Part shown: positions 16,790-24,597 of the stretch, one piece after another
Layout of the letters: each line of letters opens with the position of its first letter
How positions within the stretch are numbered: position 1 is the stretch's first letter
NCBI GenBank assembly: GCA_963664945.1
Contig: OY761822.1
Span: forward strand, 3,472,001 to 3,536,000
Direction: 5' to 3'
Source: UBA6522 sp963664945
Lineage (GTDB): Bacteria > Pseudomonadota > Gammaproteobacteria > Steroidobacterales > Rariloculaceae
DNA length: 64,000 nucleotides
The notes under the pieces: model-generated
Seen by the model: only the letters and a program-made list of their open reading frames with translations
What the model was told of the DNA's origin: nothing
Databases searched by the model: none
Made by a program: the position numbers and the translations under genes

Positions 16790-17856
16790 AGCACCCCCTT
16801 GGTGGTCGGGAGGGTCGCGCCGTCACGGTGGAACGCCTGCCTGAGACTGCGGGCAACGCACTTGAAACATGCCTCCACCATGTGGTGCGCGTTCTCGCCC
16901 TCCACATCGATGTGAATCGCCGCTCCGAGATTCTCCGCAAGGGAGCGGAAAAAGTGGGGCACGAGTTCCGTCGGCAGGCCGCCAACCGATTCGCGGGGGA
17001 AGGCGCCCCGAAACACGGCGTAGGGACGCCCGCCGAGGTCGACGGCGACTTGCGCCCGGGATTCGTCCATGGGCAATACGAAACCGTAGCGGTGAATTCC
17101 GATCTTGCTGCCGAGGGCCTGCCGCAACGCCTCTCCCAGGGTCAGTGCCACGTCCTCCACGGTGTGGTGCTCGTCCACTTGCAGGTCCCCCTCACAGTGA
17201 ACGCGCAGCGCAAATCCGCCGTGTTTGCCAAGCTGCTCGAGCATGTGATCGAAAAAACCGATGCCCGTGCGCACGTCGGCGTCGGCTTCCTTGTCCAGGT
17301 CCACGCTGACAACGATGGATGTCTCACTTGTCCGGCGCGTGACGTTCGCCCGGCGGGGGTCATCCAGTATTCGGTGAATGACGTCCGTCCAACTCTGGTC
17401 GTCCGCGCCGTTCGCGGCGACCCTGAATCCCCGCAGCCCCAGGTTGGCGGCGAGCTCAAGGTCTGTATCCCGGTCGCCTATCACGGCCGAGCGCGATCGA
17501 TCGACGTCGTTGGCAGCCAGAAAATCCGCAAGCAATCCCGCCCGGGGTTTTCGGCAGGTGCAGCCATCGTCGGCGAAATGTGGGCAGTAGAATTCTTCGG
17601 AGAACTTGATTCCTTGAGACAAGAACAAGTTACGGATGTAATCTTGAGTCGATTCGAAGTCGTCAATAGGAAAGCTGGGCGTGCCCATCCCGTCCTGGTT
17701 GCTGATGATTACGAATTCGTAGCCGGCCGACCTGGCCCGCAACAGCGCCGGGATGACGCCCGGCATCAGCCGGACCTTGCCAACGGCGTCGACCTGCTTG
17801 TCCTCCGGTTCGACCACCAGCGTGCCGTCCCTGTCAAGAAACAAGACCTTACGCAT
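16786..17856 (-). CDS. hisB: Bifunctional histidinol-phosphatase / imidazoleglycerol-phosphate dehydratase
   Basis: 356 residues. The N-terminal part (about 1-165) is a HAD-type histidinol-phosphatase: MRKVLFLDRDGTLV with the nucleophile Asp, the zinc-type cluster CPHFADDGCTCRKP and IGDRDTDLELA. The C-terminal part (about 168-356) is the IGP dehydratase with two metal-binding repeats: FFDHMLEQLGKHGG, DEHHTVEDVALTLG, MDESRAQ and ENAHHMVEACFK. The fused HisNB form is typical of gammaproteobacteria. It overlaps hisC by 8 and hisH by 4 bases. Confidence 0.96.
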   Translation of the reverse strand: MRKVLFLDRDGTLVVEPEDKQVDAVGKVRLMPGVIPALLRARSAGYEFVIISNQDGMGTPSFPIDDFESTQDYIRNLFLSQGIKFSEEFYCPHFADDGCTCRKPRAGLLADFLAANDVDRSRSAVIGDRDTDLELAANLGLRGFRVAANGADDQSWTDVIHRILDDPRRANVTRRTSETSIVVSVDLDKEADADVRTGIGFFDHMLEQLGKHGGFALRVHCEGDLQVDEHHTVEDVALTLGEALRQALGSKIGIHRYGFVLPMDESRAQVAVDLGGRPYAVFRGAFPRESVGGLPTELVPHFFRSLAENLGAAIHIDVEGENAHHMVEACFKCVARSLRQAFHRDGATLPTTKGVL

Positions 17857-18970
17857 CGTTCTTCACCTCACTACCGATTCGCGCGTCCGCCGTCGCGACG
17901 GCCGCCAGAAGCAGATCGTTCTGATCCGGACGGCCCACGGTGATTCTCACGCACTTATGAAGGCCCGTTTGTCCGGCGAACGTCCGAACGAGGATGCCGG
18001 CCTGCCGCGCGGATTCGGCGAACAGGTTCGCGTCCCGGGTCTCGATGAGGAGAAAGTTCCCGTCGCTCGGCCAGACGCGGGTGATTTCCGCGGCCCCGGA
18101 CAGTGCCTTGGCCAACCGCGCCCGTTCCCTGCGCAGGACCGAGATCCGTTCATTGGACACATCCAGGGAATCCGTCGACAGCGCCTTGAGCACATGTTCG
18201 ATGGATGGCGTGGGAAAGGTGTAGGGCGGCAGTACGTTGCCGAGGAATTCGATCAGGCGGGGGGCCGCGATGAGCGCTCCGCAGCGAACGCCGGCGAGAG
18301 AGACGAACTTGGACAGGGTGCGCAGCCGCACCACGTCGTAGCGCTGCCGCAATTCCTCGAAGTCCGTTCCGGAGGAGAACTCCACGTAGGCTTCGTCGAG
18401 CACGACCAGGGCGCGGCCGAGCGCGGCCTGGCAGATCGATTCGATCTCCCCGGGGTCCATGGACAGTCCGGTGGGATTGTTGGGTGAACAGATGAAAACC
18501 AGTTTGGTGCGCTCGTTCAGGGCGTCGATGACCTTGTCGGTATCCAGGGAAAAATCCTTCGCGGGATCGTCGGCGCGGAGCAGCGGCACCTCGACCAGGT
18601 CCGCGCCCTGGATGCCGGCGTACAGCCGGTACATGTCGAATGTGGGTGGACAGACGATCACCGCGTCGCGCCGCGCCGCGCAGAACGCCCGTATCAGCAC
18701 GTCGATGGCCTCGCTGCTGCCGCGGGTCACCAGGAGTTCCTCGCGCGGAACGCCATAGTGCCCCGCGAGACGGGCCTGGAGGGCGTCCGGGCGTGGCGGC
18801 GGGTATCGGTTGAGCCCCCGCGCCGTGGCATCTCCGGGCGCCCGGTAGGGCGACTCGTTGGCGTTCAGGCGAACGCTGCCGGGCTCGTACCTCCCGGGCG
18901 CATAGGGGATCAACGACCTCAGCTCGGGTCGCGCCAGATCCAGAATGTCCCTGTTTGCCGAAACCGTCAT
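17849..18970 (-). CDS. hisC: Histidinol-phosphate aminotransferase
   Basis: PLP-dependent class I/II aminotransferase converting imidazole-acetol phosphate to histidinol phosphate. 373 residues. RLNANESPYRAP is the HisC substrate-loop motif, LVTRGSSEAIDVLIRAFC binds the cofactor, SPNNPTG and VVLDEAYVEFS contact PLP, LRTLSKFVSLAGVRCG holds the Schiff-base lysine, and the C-terminal arginine lies in CVRITVGRPDQN. The start overlaps hisD by four bases (ATGA). Confidence 0.96.
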   Translation of the reverse strand: MTVSANRDILDLARPELRSLIPYAPGRYEPGSVRLNANESPYRAPGDATARGLNRYPPPRPDALQARLAGHYGVPREELLVTRGSSEAIDVLIRAFCAARRDAVIVCPPTFDMYRLYAGIQGADLVEVPLLRADDPAKDFSLDTDKVIDALNERTKLVFICSPNNPTGLSMDPGEIESICQAALGRALVVLDEAYVEFSSGTDFEELRQRYDVVRLRTLSKFVSLAGVRCGALIAAPRLIEFLGNVLPPYTFPTPSIEHVLKALSTDSLDVSNERISVLRRERARLAKALSGAAEITRVWPSDGNFLLIETRDANLFAESARQAGILVRTFAGQTGLHKCVRITVGRPDQNDLLLAAVATADARIGSEVKNDA

Positions 18971-20265
18971 GCCAGTGCGTCAAGCCGTTTGCGGACCGCT
19001 TGCGCGTGGGCATCCAGCCCCTCCAGCGCGGCGAGTTGTTCCGCGATGGGACCCACGGCCCGCAGTCCGTCCTCCGTCAGGGCCTGAACGGTCATCGTGC
19101 GCAGGAAATCCGTCACGCCGAGCCCCGAGTAGGCGCGTGCATATCCGTAGGTGGGCAACACGTGATTCGTACCGCTGCAATAGTCGCCCACAGTTTCCGG
19201 CGCCCATGGGCCAAGGAATACCGAGCCCGCGGCGACGACCTGATCGAGCATTCGCCGGGGATTCTCGATCTGCACGATCAGGTGCTCCGGCGCGTATCGA
19301 TTCGAGATTTCGATGGCCGCGGGGAGGTCGCGAACCAGGATGGCCCGCGAATGCGCCAAGGACTGGCGAACGATGTTGCGCCGGCTGAGTCGCTGCGTTT
19401 GCGATTCAATCTCCGACAACACCCGGATGAGCAGCCGTTCGCTGGGGGTCAGCAGGATGACCTGGGAATCGATGCCGTGTTCCGCCTGGGACAACAGGTC
19501 CGCCGCCACGAACGCGGGTTCGGCCTTGTCGTCCGCGATGACCAGAACTTCCGACGGACCCGCCGGCAGATCCCTGGCCGCCCCCCGGGGGGCGGCAGAG
19601 ACCTGTTCCTTGGCTTCGGTCACCCAGGCGTTGCCCGGTCCGAAGAGTTTGTCGACCCGGGGTACGGTTTCGGTACCGTAGGCCATGGCCCCGATGGCTT
19701 GAGCGCCGCCGGCGCGCACCACGGTGGAAATGCCGCAGATGCCGGCGGCGTAAAGCACGGCTGGATCAACCCGGCCATCGGTACGGGGCGGACTGCACAG
19801 GACCCGGGTCGGGCACCCCGCCAGGCTCGCGGGCACACCCAGCATGAGTGCGGTGGAGGGCAGGGGAGCGCTGCCGGCGGGGACATAAAGACCGACGCTG
19901 CCAATGGGGCGAACCAGCCTCTCGCAAATCACGCCCGGCGTGGTCTCGACGGAAAGCGGCCTCGGCAATTGGGCCCGATGAAAGGCCGAAATATTCGCCG
20001 CGGCCTTGCGGATGGCCGAGCGTTCGGCCGCTTTCACCAAGGATTCCGCTTCCTCGAATTCCCGGGGCGACACCAGCAGTTCAGTGATCTCGACGCCGTC
20101 GAGGTCGCGGGTCAACCCGATGAGCGCCGCGTCGCCTTCTTCCCGAACTCGCGTCAGAATGCCTGCGACCTCGCGCCGCAGACGATTGTCCGGGGCGAGC
20201 GCAGGCCGCTGCAACAGGGCGTCCTGTTCCGAAGGGCCGAGATCTTTCCAGATGTAGCGTTTCAT
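18967..20265 (-). CDS. hisD: Histidinol dehydrogenase
   Basis: Zinc enzyme oxidising L-histidinol through histidinal to histidine with two NAD. 432 residues, the usual length. Family segments: VGLYVPAGSAPLPSTALMLG, GAQAIGAMAYGTETVPRVDK, FGPGNAWVTEAK, DLPAGPSEVLVIADD, LLSQAEHGIDSQVILLTP, and the signature APEHLIVQIENP followed by NHVLPTYGYARAYSGLGVTDF. No clear ribosome site precedes the ATG; the 45 bases from hisG are made of short direct repeats. Confidence 0.96.
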   Translation of the reverse strand: MKRYIWKDLGPSEQDALLQRPALAPDNRLRREVAGILTRVREEGDAALIGLTRDLDGVEITELLVSPREFEEAESLVKAAERSAIRKAAANISAFHRAQLPRPLSVETTPGVICERLVRPIGSVGLYVPAGSAPLPSTALMLGVPASLAGCPTRVLCSPPRTDGRVDPAVLYAAGICGISTVVRAGGAQAIGAMAYGTETVPRVDKLFGPGNAWVTEAKEQVSAAPRGAARDLPAGPSEVLVIADDKAEPAFVAADLLSQAEHGIDSQVILLTPSERLLIRVLSEIESQTQRLSRRNIVRQSLAHSRAILVRDLPAAIEISNRYAPEHLIVQIENPRRMLDQVVAAGSVFLGPWAPETVGDYCSGTNHVLPTYGYARAYSGLGVTDFLRTMTVQALTEDGLRAVGPIAEQLAALEGLDAHAQAVRKRLDALA

Positions 20266-20314
20266 GGGCGTTCAGGGGCGTTCAGGGCTTGCATGGGCGT
20301 TCAGTGGCGATCAG
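20266..20314 (-). repeat. Short direct repeats between hisG and hisD
   Basis: The ten bases GGGCGTTCAG (+ strand) occur at 20266-20275, 20276-20285 and 20295-20304, followed by the variant TGGCGATCAG at 20305-20314, which runs into the hisG stop. Probably replication slippage; no function is evident. Confidence 0.7.
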
Positions 20315-21207
20315 GCCAGCATTTTCTCCACCGGGATCACGAGGATCGCGCTGGCGCCTGCTTCCTTGAGATCTTCCAGCGTCTCCCAGAAAATATTCTC
20401 CCGGCAGACTGCATGCACCGCCACCTTGTCGTCGCGACCTTCCAGGGGGATGATGGTGGGCGCCTCGCTGCCGGGCAGCAATTCCCGAACCTCCCCCAGG
20501 GCGCTTCGCGGCGCATGGAGCATGATGTACTTGCTCTCGCGCACCTGGAGAACACCTTCAACACGCTGCAGAAGCCTTTGAATCCACGATTCTTTTTCCG
20601 GGCAGACGTCGATCGGCGTCTGAATGATCGCAGCGCGGCTCTCAAGGATGGTATCGGCTTCGTAGAGGCTGTGGGCCCTGAGCGTGGCGCCGGTCGAAAC
20701 CAGGTCGCAAATCACGTCGGCCTTGCCCAGCCGCGGGGCCAGTTCCACGGCGCCGGAAAATGTCACCACCGATCCGGAAACTCCGTGACGACCGAGGTAC
20801 TCGCCGACGATGCGCGGGTAGCTCGTGGCAATTCGCTTGTCGGCCAATGACTTCGGCCCGTCGAACGGTTCATCGACGGGAACGCCGAAGGAAAGCCTGC
20901 AGTGTCCGAAGTCGAGCAGGCGAAGCCGGTCGAACAGTTGGTTGGCGCCCTGGCTTTGCAGTTCCAGCCGCGCCTCTTCGAGCACGTTCATGCCCACGAT
21001 GCCCAGGTCGCAGACATCCTCCTGAACAAGGCCGGGAATATCGTCATCGCGCACAAGGAGCACGTCCACCGGCATGTTCTCGCCGTAGCAGATCAACTGA
21101 TCCCGGCCCCGGGAGTAACTCAATCCACAGCGGGTCAGCAGGTCCATGGAGTGGTCCGTCAGCCGGCCAGATTTCTGCACGGCGATCTTGAGGCGGGCTT
21201 GTTCCAT
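20311..21207 (-). CDS. hisG: ATP phosphoribosyltransferase, long form
   Basis: First and committed step of histidine synthesis, joining ATP and PRPP; normally feedback inhibited by histidine. 298 residues, so the homohexameric long form: catalytic domains (RLKIAVQKSGRLTDHSMDLL, VDVLLVRDDDIPGLV, CDLGIVGMNVLEE, ADVICDLVSTGATLRAHSL with the PRPP motif) and a C-terminal regulatory domain of about 75 residues (YIMLHAPRSALGEVRELLPG, VHAVCRENIFWETLEDLKEAG). ATG 21207 matches family N termini; an upstream ATG would add 24 unrelated residues. The regulator gene ends 86 bases upstream. Confidence 0.95.
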   Translation of the reverse strand: MEQARLKIAVQKSGRLTDHSMDLLTRCGLSYSRGRDQLICYGENMPVDVLLVRDDDIPGLVQEDVCDLGIVGMNVLEEARLELQSQGANQLFDRLRLLDFGHCRLSFGVPVDEPFDGPKSLADKRIATSYPRIVGEYLGRHGVSGSVVTFSGAVELAPRLGKADVICDLVSTGATLRAHSLYEADTILESRAAIIQTPIDVCPEKESWIQRLLQRVEGVLQVRESKYIMLHAPRSALGEVRELLPGSEAPTIIPLEGRDDKVAVHAVCRENIFWETLEDLKEAGASAILVIPVEKMLA

Positions 21208-21293
21208 AGCTTCGGGTCCTGTCTTGCGTGGCACAACAAACCGCTGAGGGGCGGATTGGGCAAGCGGTGCCGGCAGCACGTGAATTGGTCGCG

Positions 21294-21605
21294 TCAGAGT
21301 GGGCGCAGTCTCTTCAGGGCGATCCGGTAGCCGTCATTTCCGGCGGTCAGAAAGCGCGCCACGCGGCCGATCGTGGTCACTGAAACGCCGGTCAGGTCAT
21401 GGATCTGTCGATAGGGCAGGCCGTTGGCCAGGTGGGCGACCACCGCCCAGCGATCGACCAGGGCCTCCAGTTCCGCCGGTGTACAGAGATCGGAAAAGAA
21501 CTTCTCGCATTCCCGCTCCGTGCGCAGCGCGAGGATTGCCCGATACAGGCCGGCGCGGGCCCGGGCTTCCTGGCTTGAGTTCTTCTTCCGCTGAGCTTTC
21601 ATCAC
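21294..21605 (-). CDS. TrpR-like transcriptional regulator heading the his operon (YerC/YecD, HisR type)
   Basis: 103 residues of the TrpR/YerC family: ECEKFFSDLCTPAELEALVD, RWAVVAHLANGLPYRQIHDL, TGVSVTTIGRVARFLTAGNDG. The last two segments are the helix-turn-helix of Trp-repressor-like proteins. Family members encoded next to his genes (YerC, named HisR in some work) are thought to repress histidine synthesis with histidine as co-repressor. This gene is the first of the his transcription unit, directly upstream of hisG. A perfect inverted repeat lies within 45 bases of its start over the likely promoter, so I infer autoregulation together with his control. Confidence 0.85.
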   Translation of the reverse strand: MMKAQRKKNSSQEARARAGLYRAILALRTERECEKFFSDLCTPAELEALVDRWAVVAHLANGLPYRQIHDLTGVSVTTIGRVARFLTAGNDGYRIALKRLRPL

Positions 21606-21621
21606 GTATCAAGCGATTAAC

Positions 21622-21647
21622 GTATTAATATGATAGTACATTAATAC
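21622..21647 (-). promoter_or_regulatory. Palindromic operator over the his operon promoter
   Basis: GTATTAAT (21622-21629) and ATTAATAC (21640-21647) form a perfect 8-bp inverted repeat with a 10-bp spacer, in an AT-rich patch unlike its surroundings. On the minus strand the spacer contains TATCAT (5 of 6 to the -10 consensus). A dimer bound here would block RNA polymerase, as expected for the TrpR-like regulator encoded just downstream. Confidence 0.7.
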
Positions 21648-21649
21648 AA

Positions 21650-21980
21650 GGCGCGAGGCTTGTCCAACAATATTCTTTTCAAATGGCGCTTCGCGACGCC
21701 GGGTGGCGCCGAGAGACGCCTCGAACCGGGTCGACGCCGGCGCGCATGCAGAGATACTCCCACACTCATTCCATGGCCAGCGACGATAACTGGGCGCATC
21801 TCGAACGAGGAATTTCTTCCCCGGACAACCCTCGCGGGTCGCCCAACGACTGTGCCTACAACAGGATCCGCGTTTACCTGCGGGTAGTTGGCGGTAACGA
21901 CCGCTACCCGCGGACTATCGCCCGTCACCACCGCACGGTGTCCACGTATCAATTGAAGCTGCGGCCGCTTCTTCCGCCAC
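21650..21980. other. Intergenic region between the his regulator and hicA
   Basis: No gene with recognisable family features on either strand. It holds one extended hairpin (21880-21911: GCGGGTAG with CTACCCGC, inner CGGT/ACCG) that could end the hicBA transcript, though no T-run follows. Confidence 0.5.
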
Positions 21981-22226
21981 TCAATCGGAATAGAATTCTG
22001 GCCGTAATTCGTCGCGCGGAATGAAGCGCGAGGCCTGTCGGTAGATCGCTTGCACCGTACCGGTCGCCAGTTGCGAATGCACCGGAACCGTCAGCGCCTG
22101 CCGCTCGCCGGACGCCGATACGCGAACGAGTTTGGCGTGGCTGCCGCGGACGGAGACGACATCGAACCCGAACCCGCGGAGGATTCTCAGCACCTCTCTC
22201 GATGTCAGCCGTTTGAGGCGGGGCAT
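21981..22226 (-). CDS. hicA: HicA-type toxin (mRNA interferase)
   Basis: 81 residues of the YcfA/HicA family, a small double-stranded-RNA-binding-like fold that cleaves mRNA. KRLTSREVLRILRGFGFDVV is followed by the catalytic histidine in RGSHAKLVR, then ALTVPVHSQLATGTVQAIYR and a C-terminal RDELRPEFY. The start overlaps the last base of the antitoxin stop, so antitoxin and toxin are translationally coupled, antitoxin first. All residues expected for activity are present. Confidence 0.9.
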   Translation of the reverse strand: MPRLKRLTSREVLRILRGFGFDVVSVRGSHAKLVRVSASGERQALTVPVHSQLATGTVQAIYRQASRFIPRDELRPEFYSD

Positions 22227-22831
22227 CAGGCTGCAAAGGCAGAGGTCTCGTAATTTACGACCAGGCGCGGCTTCGGGGAAAGACCGGCCTGCGCGAGTTC
22301 CTCGTCGTCGAGATGCTGCATCAGCGCACCCTTCAGGTTCGCCAGCGTTTCATCCAGCGACCGGCCCTGGGTAACGACCGCCACCTCCAGGCATTCCGCC
22401 ACGTACCAGCCTTCGCTTTCGGAGATCACCGCATGTATCGCCGATCGGGGGGCGATTTCCACATCCCGCACCGTTGCATGGCCGCTCCGGTTGCCGCCAG
22501 CGACTTCTCCATGTGACGTTTTCACATCGGGCGTCGTTCGGCGAAATGGAGGCAGAATTTCGTAGACGCCCCGGCCGACGCGATGGAAGTAGGGCCATCG
22601 GTGTGCGTGGTTCTTCGGTGCATTCCTGCAGCATCGGCTCACGATGTGGGTACGAACCGAACCCTCATTCAGATGCGGCAGGGCACGGACGATCTCATGC
22701 GGACTGAACGTCCAGTCCTCCCGACACAGTCGTTGAGCTGCGGCAAGGACCGCTGCATGGACGGGTTCGGTGTCCCGCCTATACCGATCGTCTCGAGCCA
22801 ATTCCGTCTCCCGCTTTTCGAAAAGAGTCAC
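22226..22831 (-). CDS. hicB: HicB-type antitoxin with an added N-terminal winged-helix-like domain
   Basis: 201 residues, about twice a simple HicB. The C-terminal part (from about residue 128) is a HicB partial RNase-H-like domain: IHAVISESEGWYVAECLEV, VVTQGRSLDETLANLKGAL. The first ~100 residues (FSPHEIVRALPHLNEGSVRT, SRCCRNAPKNHAHRWPYFHR, VGRGVYEILPP) resemble a DUF7669-like winged helix seen alone or next to toxin systems, and could replace the usual C-terminal DNA-binding region. Start GTG 22831 has AGAAGG at good spacing. A palindrome over the promoter suggests autorepression. Confidence 0.8.
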   Translation of the reverse strand: MTLFEKRETELARDDRYRRDTEPVHAAVLAAAQRLCREDWTFSPHEIVRALPHLNEGSVRTHIVSRCCRNAPKNHAHRWPYFHRVGRGVYEILPPFRRTTPDVKTSHGEVAGGNRSGHATVRDVEIAPRSAIHAVISESEGWYVAECLEVAVVTQGRSLDETLANLKGALMQHLDDEELAQAGLSPKPRLVVNYETSAFAA

Positions 22832-22842
22832 CCACCTTCTCT

Positions 22843-22871
22843 ATTTACATGGTGTAAATTATGATTGTCAA
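22843..22871 (-). promoter_or_regulatory. hicBA promoter with palindromic operator
   Basis: On the minus strand a consensus -35 TTGACA (22871-22866) is followed after 16 bases by TGTAAA (22849-22844). The latter lies inside the perfect palindrome ATTTACA-TGG-TGTAAAT (22843-22859). Binding of the antitoxin complex there would cover the -10 region. Confidence 0.7.
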
Positions 22872-22920
22872 GCTGGCTCCAATGAGGATGCTTGGGGGGG
22901 CGTGCGGCTGCGGTGCCGAC

Positions 22921-24015
22921 TCAGGGAGCCGGCACTTTGTCCATGGCCATCTTCAACCGGTCCATCACCGCGTCGCCGAATGCGTCGGTTCCGACGGTTG
23001 GGTATCGCCGATCGCTATCGTGGACCAGATCGGGGGTGCGAAGCCCTGCCCGAAGCGTTTCGTTGACGGCGGATTCAACCGCGTTCGCGGCCGCGTCCCG
23101 GTTCAGTGAATGGCGCAGCAGCATGGCGACGCTGAGAATTGCGCCGCAGGGGTTTGCGATGCCCTCTCCGGCGATATCCGGCGCCGAGCCGTGGATGGGC
23201 TCGTAGAGTCCCGGACCTCCATCGCTCAGGGAGGCCGACGGCAGGAGCCCGAGCGAGCCTGCGAGCATGGAAGCCTCGTCGCTCAGAATATCCCCGAACA
23301 TGTTGTCCGTCAGGATGACATCGAACGTCGCGGGTCGGCTCAACAGGTACATGGCGGCGGCGTCGACGTAGATATGCTCGATCTCGATCTCGGCAAACTC
23401 GTCGGCGAAGATGCCGGAGACCGTCTCTCTCCACAGCCGTGAGGTATCCAGCACGTTCGCCTTGTCGACGGAAGTGACCCTGCCTCGTCTCTTTCCAGCG
23501 AGTTTGCCGGCCAGACGGGCGATTCGACGGATTTCGCTGACGGAATACTCGCAGGTGTCAAAAGCCTCCGTGGACGTTCGGCCCCGGGCGCCGAAATAGA
23601 TGCCTCCGGTGAGTTCTCGAACCACCATCACATCGACTCCCTCAAGGCGTTCCGGGCGCAACGGTGAAGCGTCGGCGAGGGCGGCTTCCACTGTCACCGG
23701 GCGGAGGTTGGCATAGAGTCCAAGCGCCCTGCGCAACCCGAGAAGTCCCTGTTCGGGCCGCAGTGCAACTTCGACGCCGGACCACTGATCTCCGCCGACC
23801 GCGCCCAGCAGGAGGGCGTCCGCTTGCCTGCAGCACTCAAGAGTATCGTCGGGCAGCGGCGTCCCGGCCCGATCAAGGGCGGCTCCGCCGATCAGAGCCT
23901 CTTCGATTCGGATGCCCAGATCGAACCGCTCCGAAATAGCGGTCAGCACACGGGTCGCCTGTGCGGTGACCTCCGGGCCGATTCCGTCGCCCGGAAGCGC
24001 GACGACCGAAAACAT
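22921..24015 (-). CDS. leuB: 3-isopropylmalate dehydrogenase
   Basis: Oxidatively decarboxylates 3-isopropylmalate with NAD in leucine synthesis. 364 residues. VVALPGDGIGPEV, ELTGGIYFGARGR, CEYSVSEIRRIARLAG, SVDKANVLDTSRLWRE, VDAAAMYLLSRP and the nucleotide/metal segment TDNMFGDILSDEASMLAGSL are all present, with HGSAPDIAGEGIANP near the C terminus. The ATG at 24015 overlaps the leuD stop by one base (TGATG). Last gene of the ilvC-leuA-ilvE-leuCDB operon. Confidence 0.96.
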   Translation of the reverse strand: MFSVVALPGDGIGPEVTAQATRVLTAISERFDLGIRIEEALIGGAALDRAGTPLPDDTLECCRQADALLLGAVGGDQWSGVEVALRPEQGLLGLRRALGLYANLRPVTVEAALADASPLRPERLEGVDVMVVRELTGGIYFGARGRTSTEAFDTCEYSVSEIRRIARLAGKLAGKRRGRVTSVDKANVLDTSRLWRETVSGIFADEFAEIEIEHIYVDAAAMYLLSRPATFDVILTDNMFGDILSDEASMLAGSLGLLPSASLSDGGPGLYEPIHGSAPDIAGEGIANPCGAILSVAMLLRHSLNRDAAANAVESAVNETLRAGLRTPDLVHDSDRRYPTVGTDAFGDAVMDRLKMAMDKVPAP

Positions 24016-24593
24016 CAAACGCCGGCGCGGCTCTCGAACCGCGAAATATCCCCGGCGTGGCTCAGCAGGAAGCCGAGCTGGTCCACGCCGTTGAGGAGGC
24101 AATAGCGGGAAAAGCTTTCCAGGGGAAACTCCGTGATACGCCCGTCGGGAAGCGACAGCGACCTGGATTCCACGTCCAGCGACACCTCGACGCCCGGATT
24201 TTCCAGCAGCCAGCCATGAATTCCTGCGTCGACGACCACCGGAACGAAGCCGTTCTTGAGAGAGTTGTTGCGGAAGATGTCGGCGATCTCGGTGCTGATC
24301 ACGGCGCGGAACCCGTGGTCGAGCAGCGCCCAGGGCGCATGTTCCCGGGAGGACCCGCAGCCGAAATTGCGCCCGGCGACCAGAATCTGCGCGCCCTGCG
24401 CCTCGGGCTGATTAAGGACGAAGCTCGCTACTTCCTCTCCGTCACTGTTGTAACGCCAGTCCGCAAAGAGGTTTTCGCCCAGCCCTTCACGCACGGTGGT
24501 CCTCAAGAAACGCGCCGGAATGATCTGGTCGGTATCGACGTCGTCCAACGGCAGAACGGCCGTACGGGATCTGATTTCAGTGATGGGTTCCAT
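24015..24593 (-). CDS. leuD: 3-isopropylmalate dehydratase, small subunit
   Basis: 192 residues, the swivelling aconitase-type domain 4 that completes LeuC. LDDVDTDQIIPARFLRT, FVLNQPEAQGAQILVAGRNF, GCGSSREHAPWALLDHGFRA, IADIFRNNSLKNGF are the family blocks. MEPITEIRSRTAVLPLDDVD is taken as the start because it matches homologues and lies 4 bases beyond the leuC stop. It overlaps leuB by one base. Confidence 0.96.
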   Translation of the reverse strand: MEPITEIRSRTAVLPLDDVDTDQIIPARFLRTTVREGLGENLFADWRYNSDGEEVASFVLNQPEAQGAQILVAGRNFGCGSSREHAPWALLDHGFRAVISTEIADIFRNNSLKNGFVPVVVDAGIHGWLLENPGVEVSLDVESRSLSLPDGRITEFPLESFSRYCLLNGVDQLGFLLSHAGDISRFESRAGV

Positions 24594-24597
24594 GCCG

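Noticed and set aside
18955..20850. Long open frame on + (631 codons) opposite hisD and hisG
   Set aside because: Opposite strand of two certain his genes; low-complexity Arg/Gly/His-rich translation.
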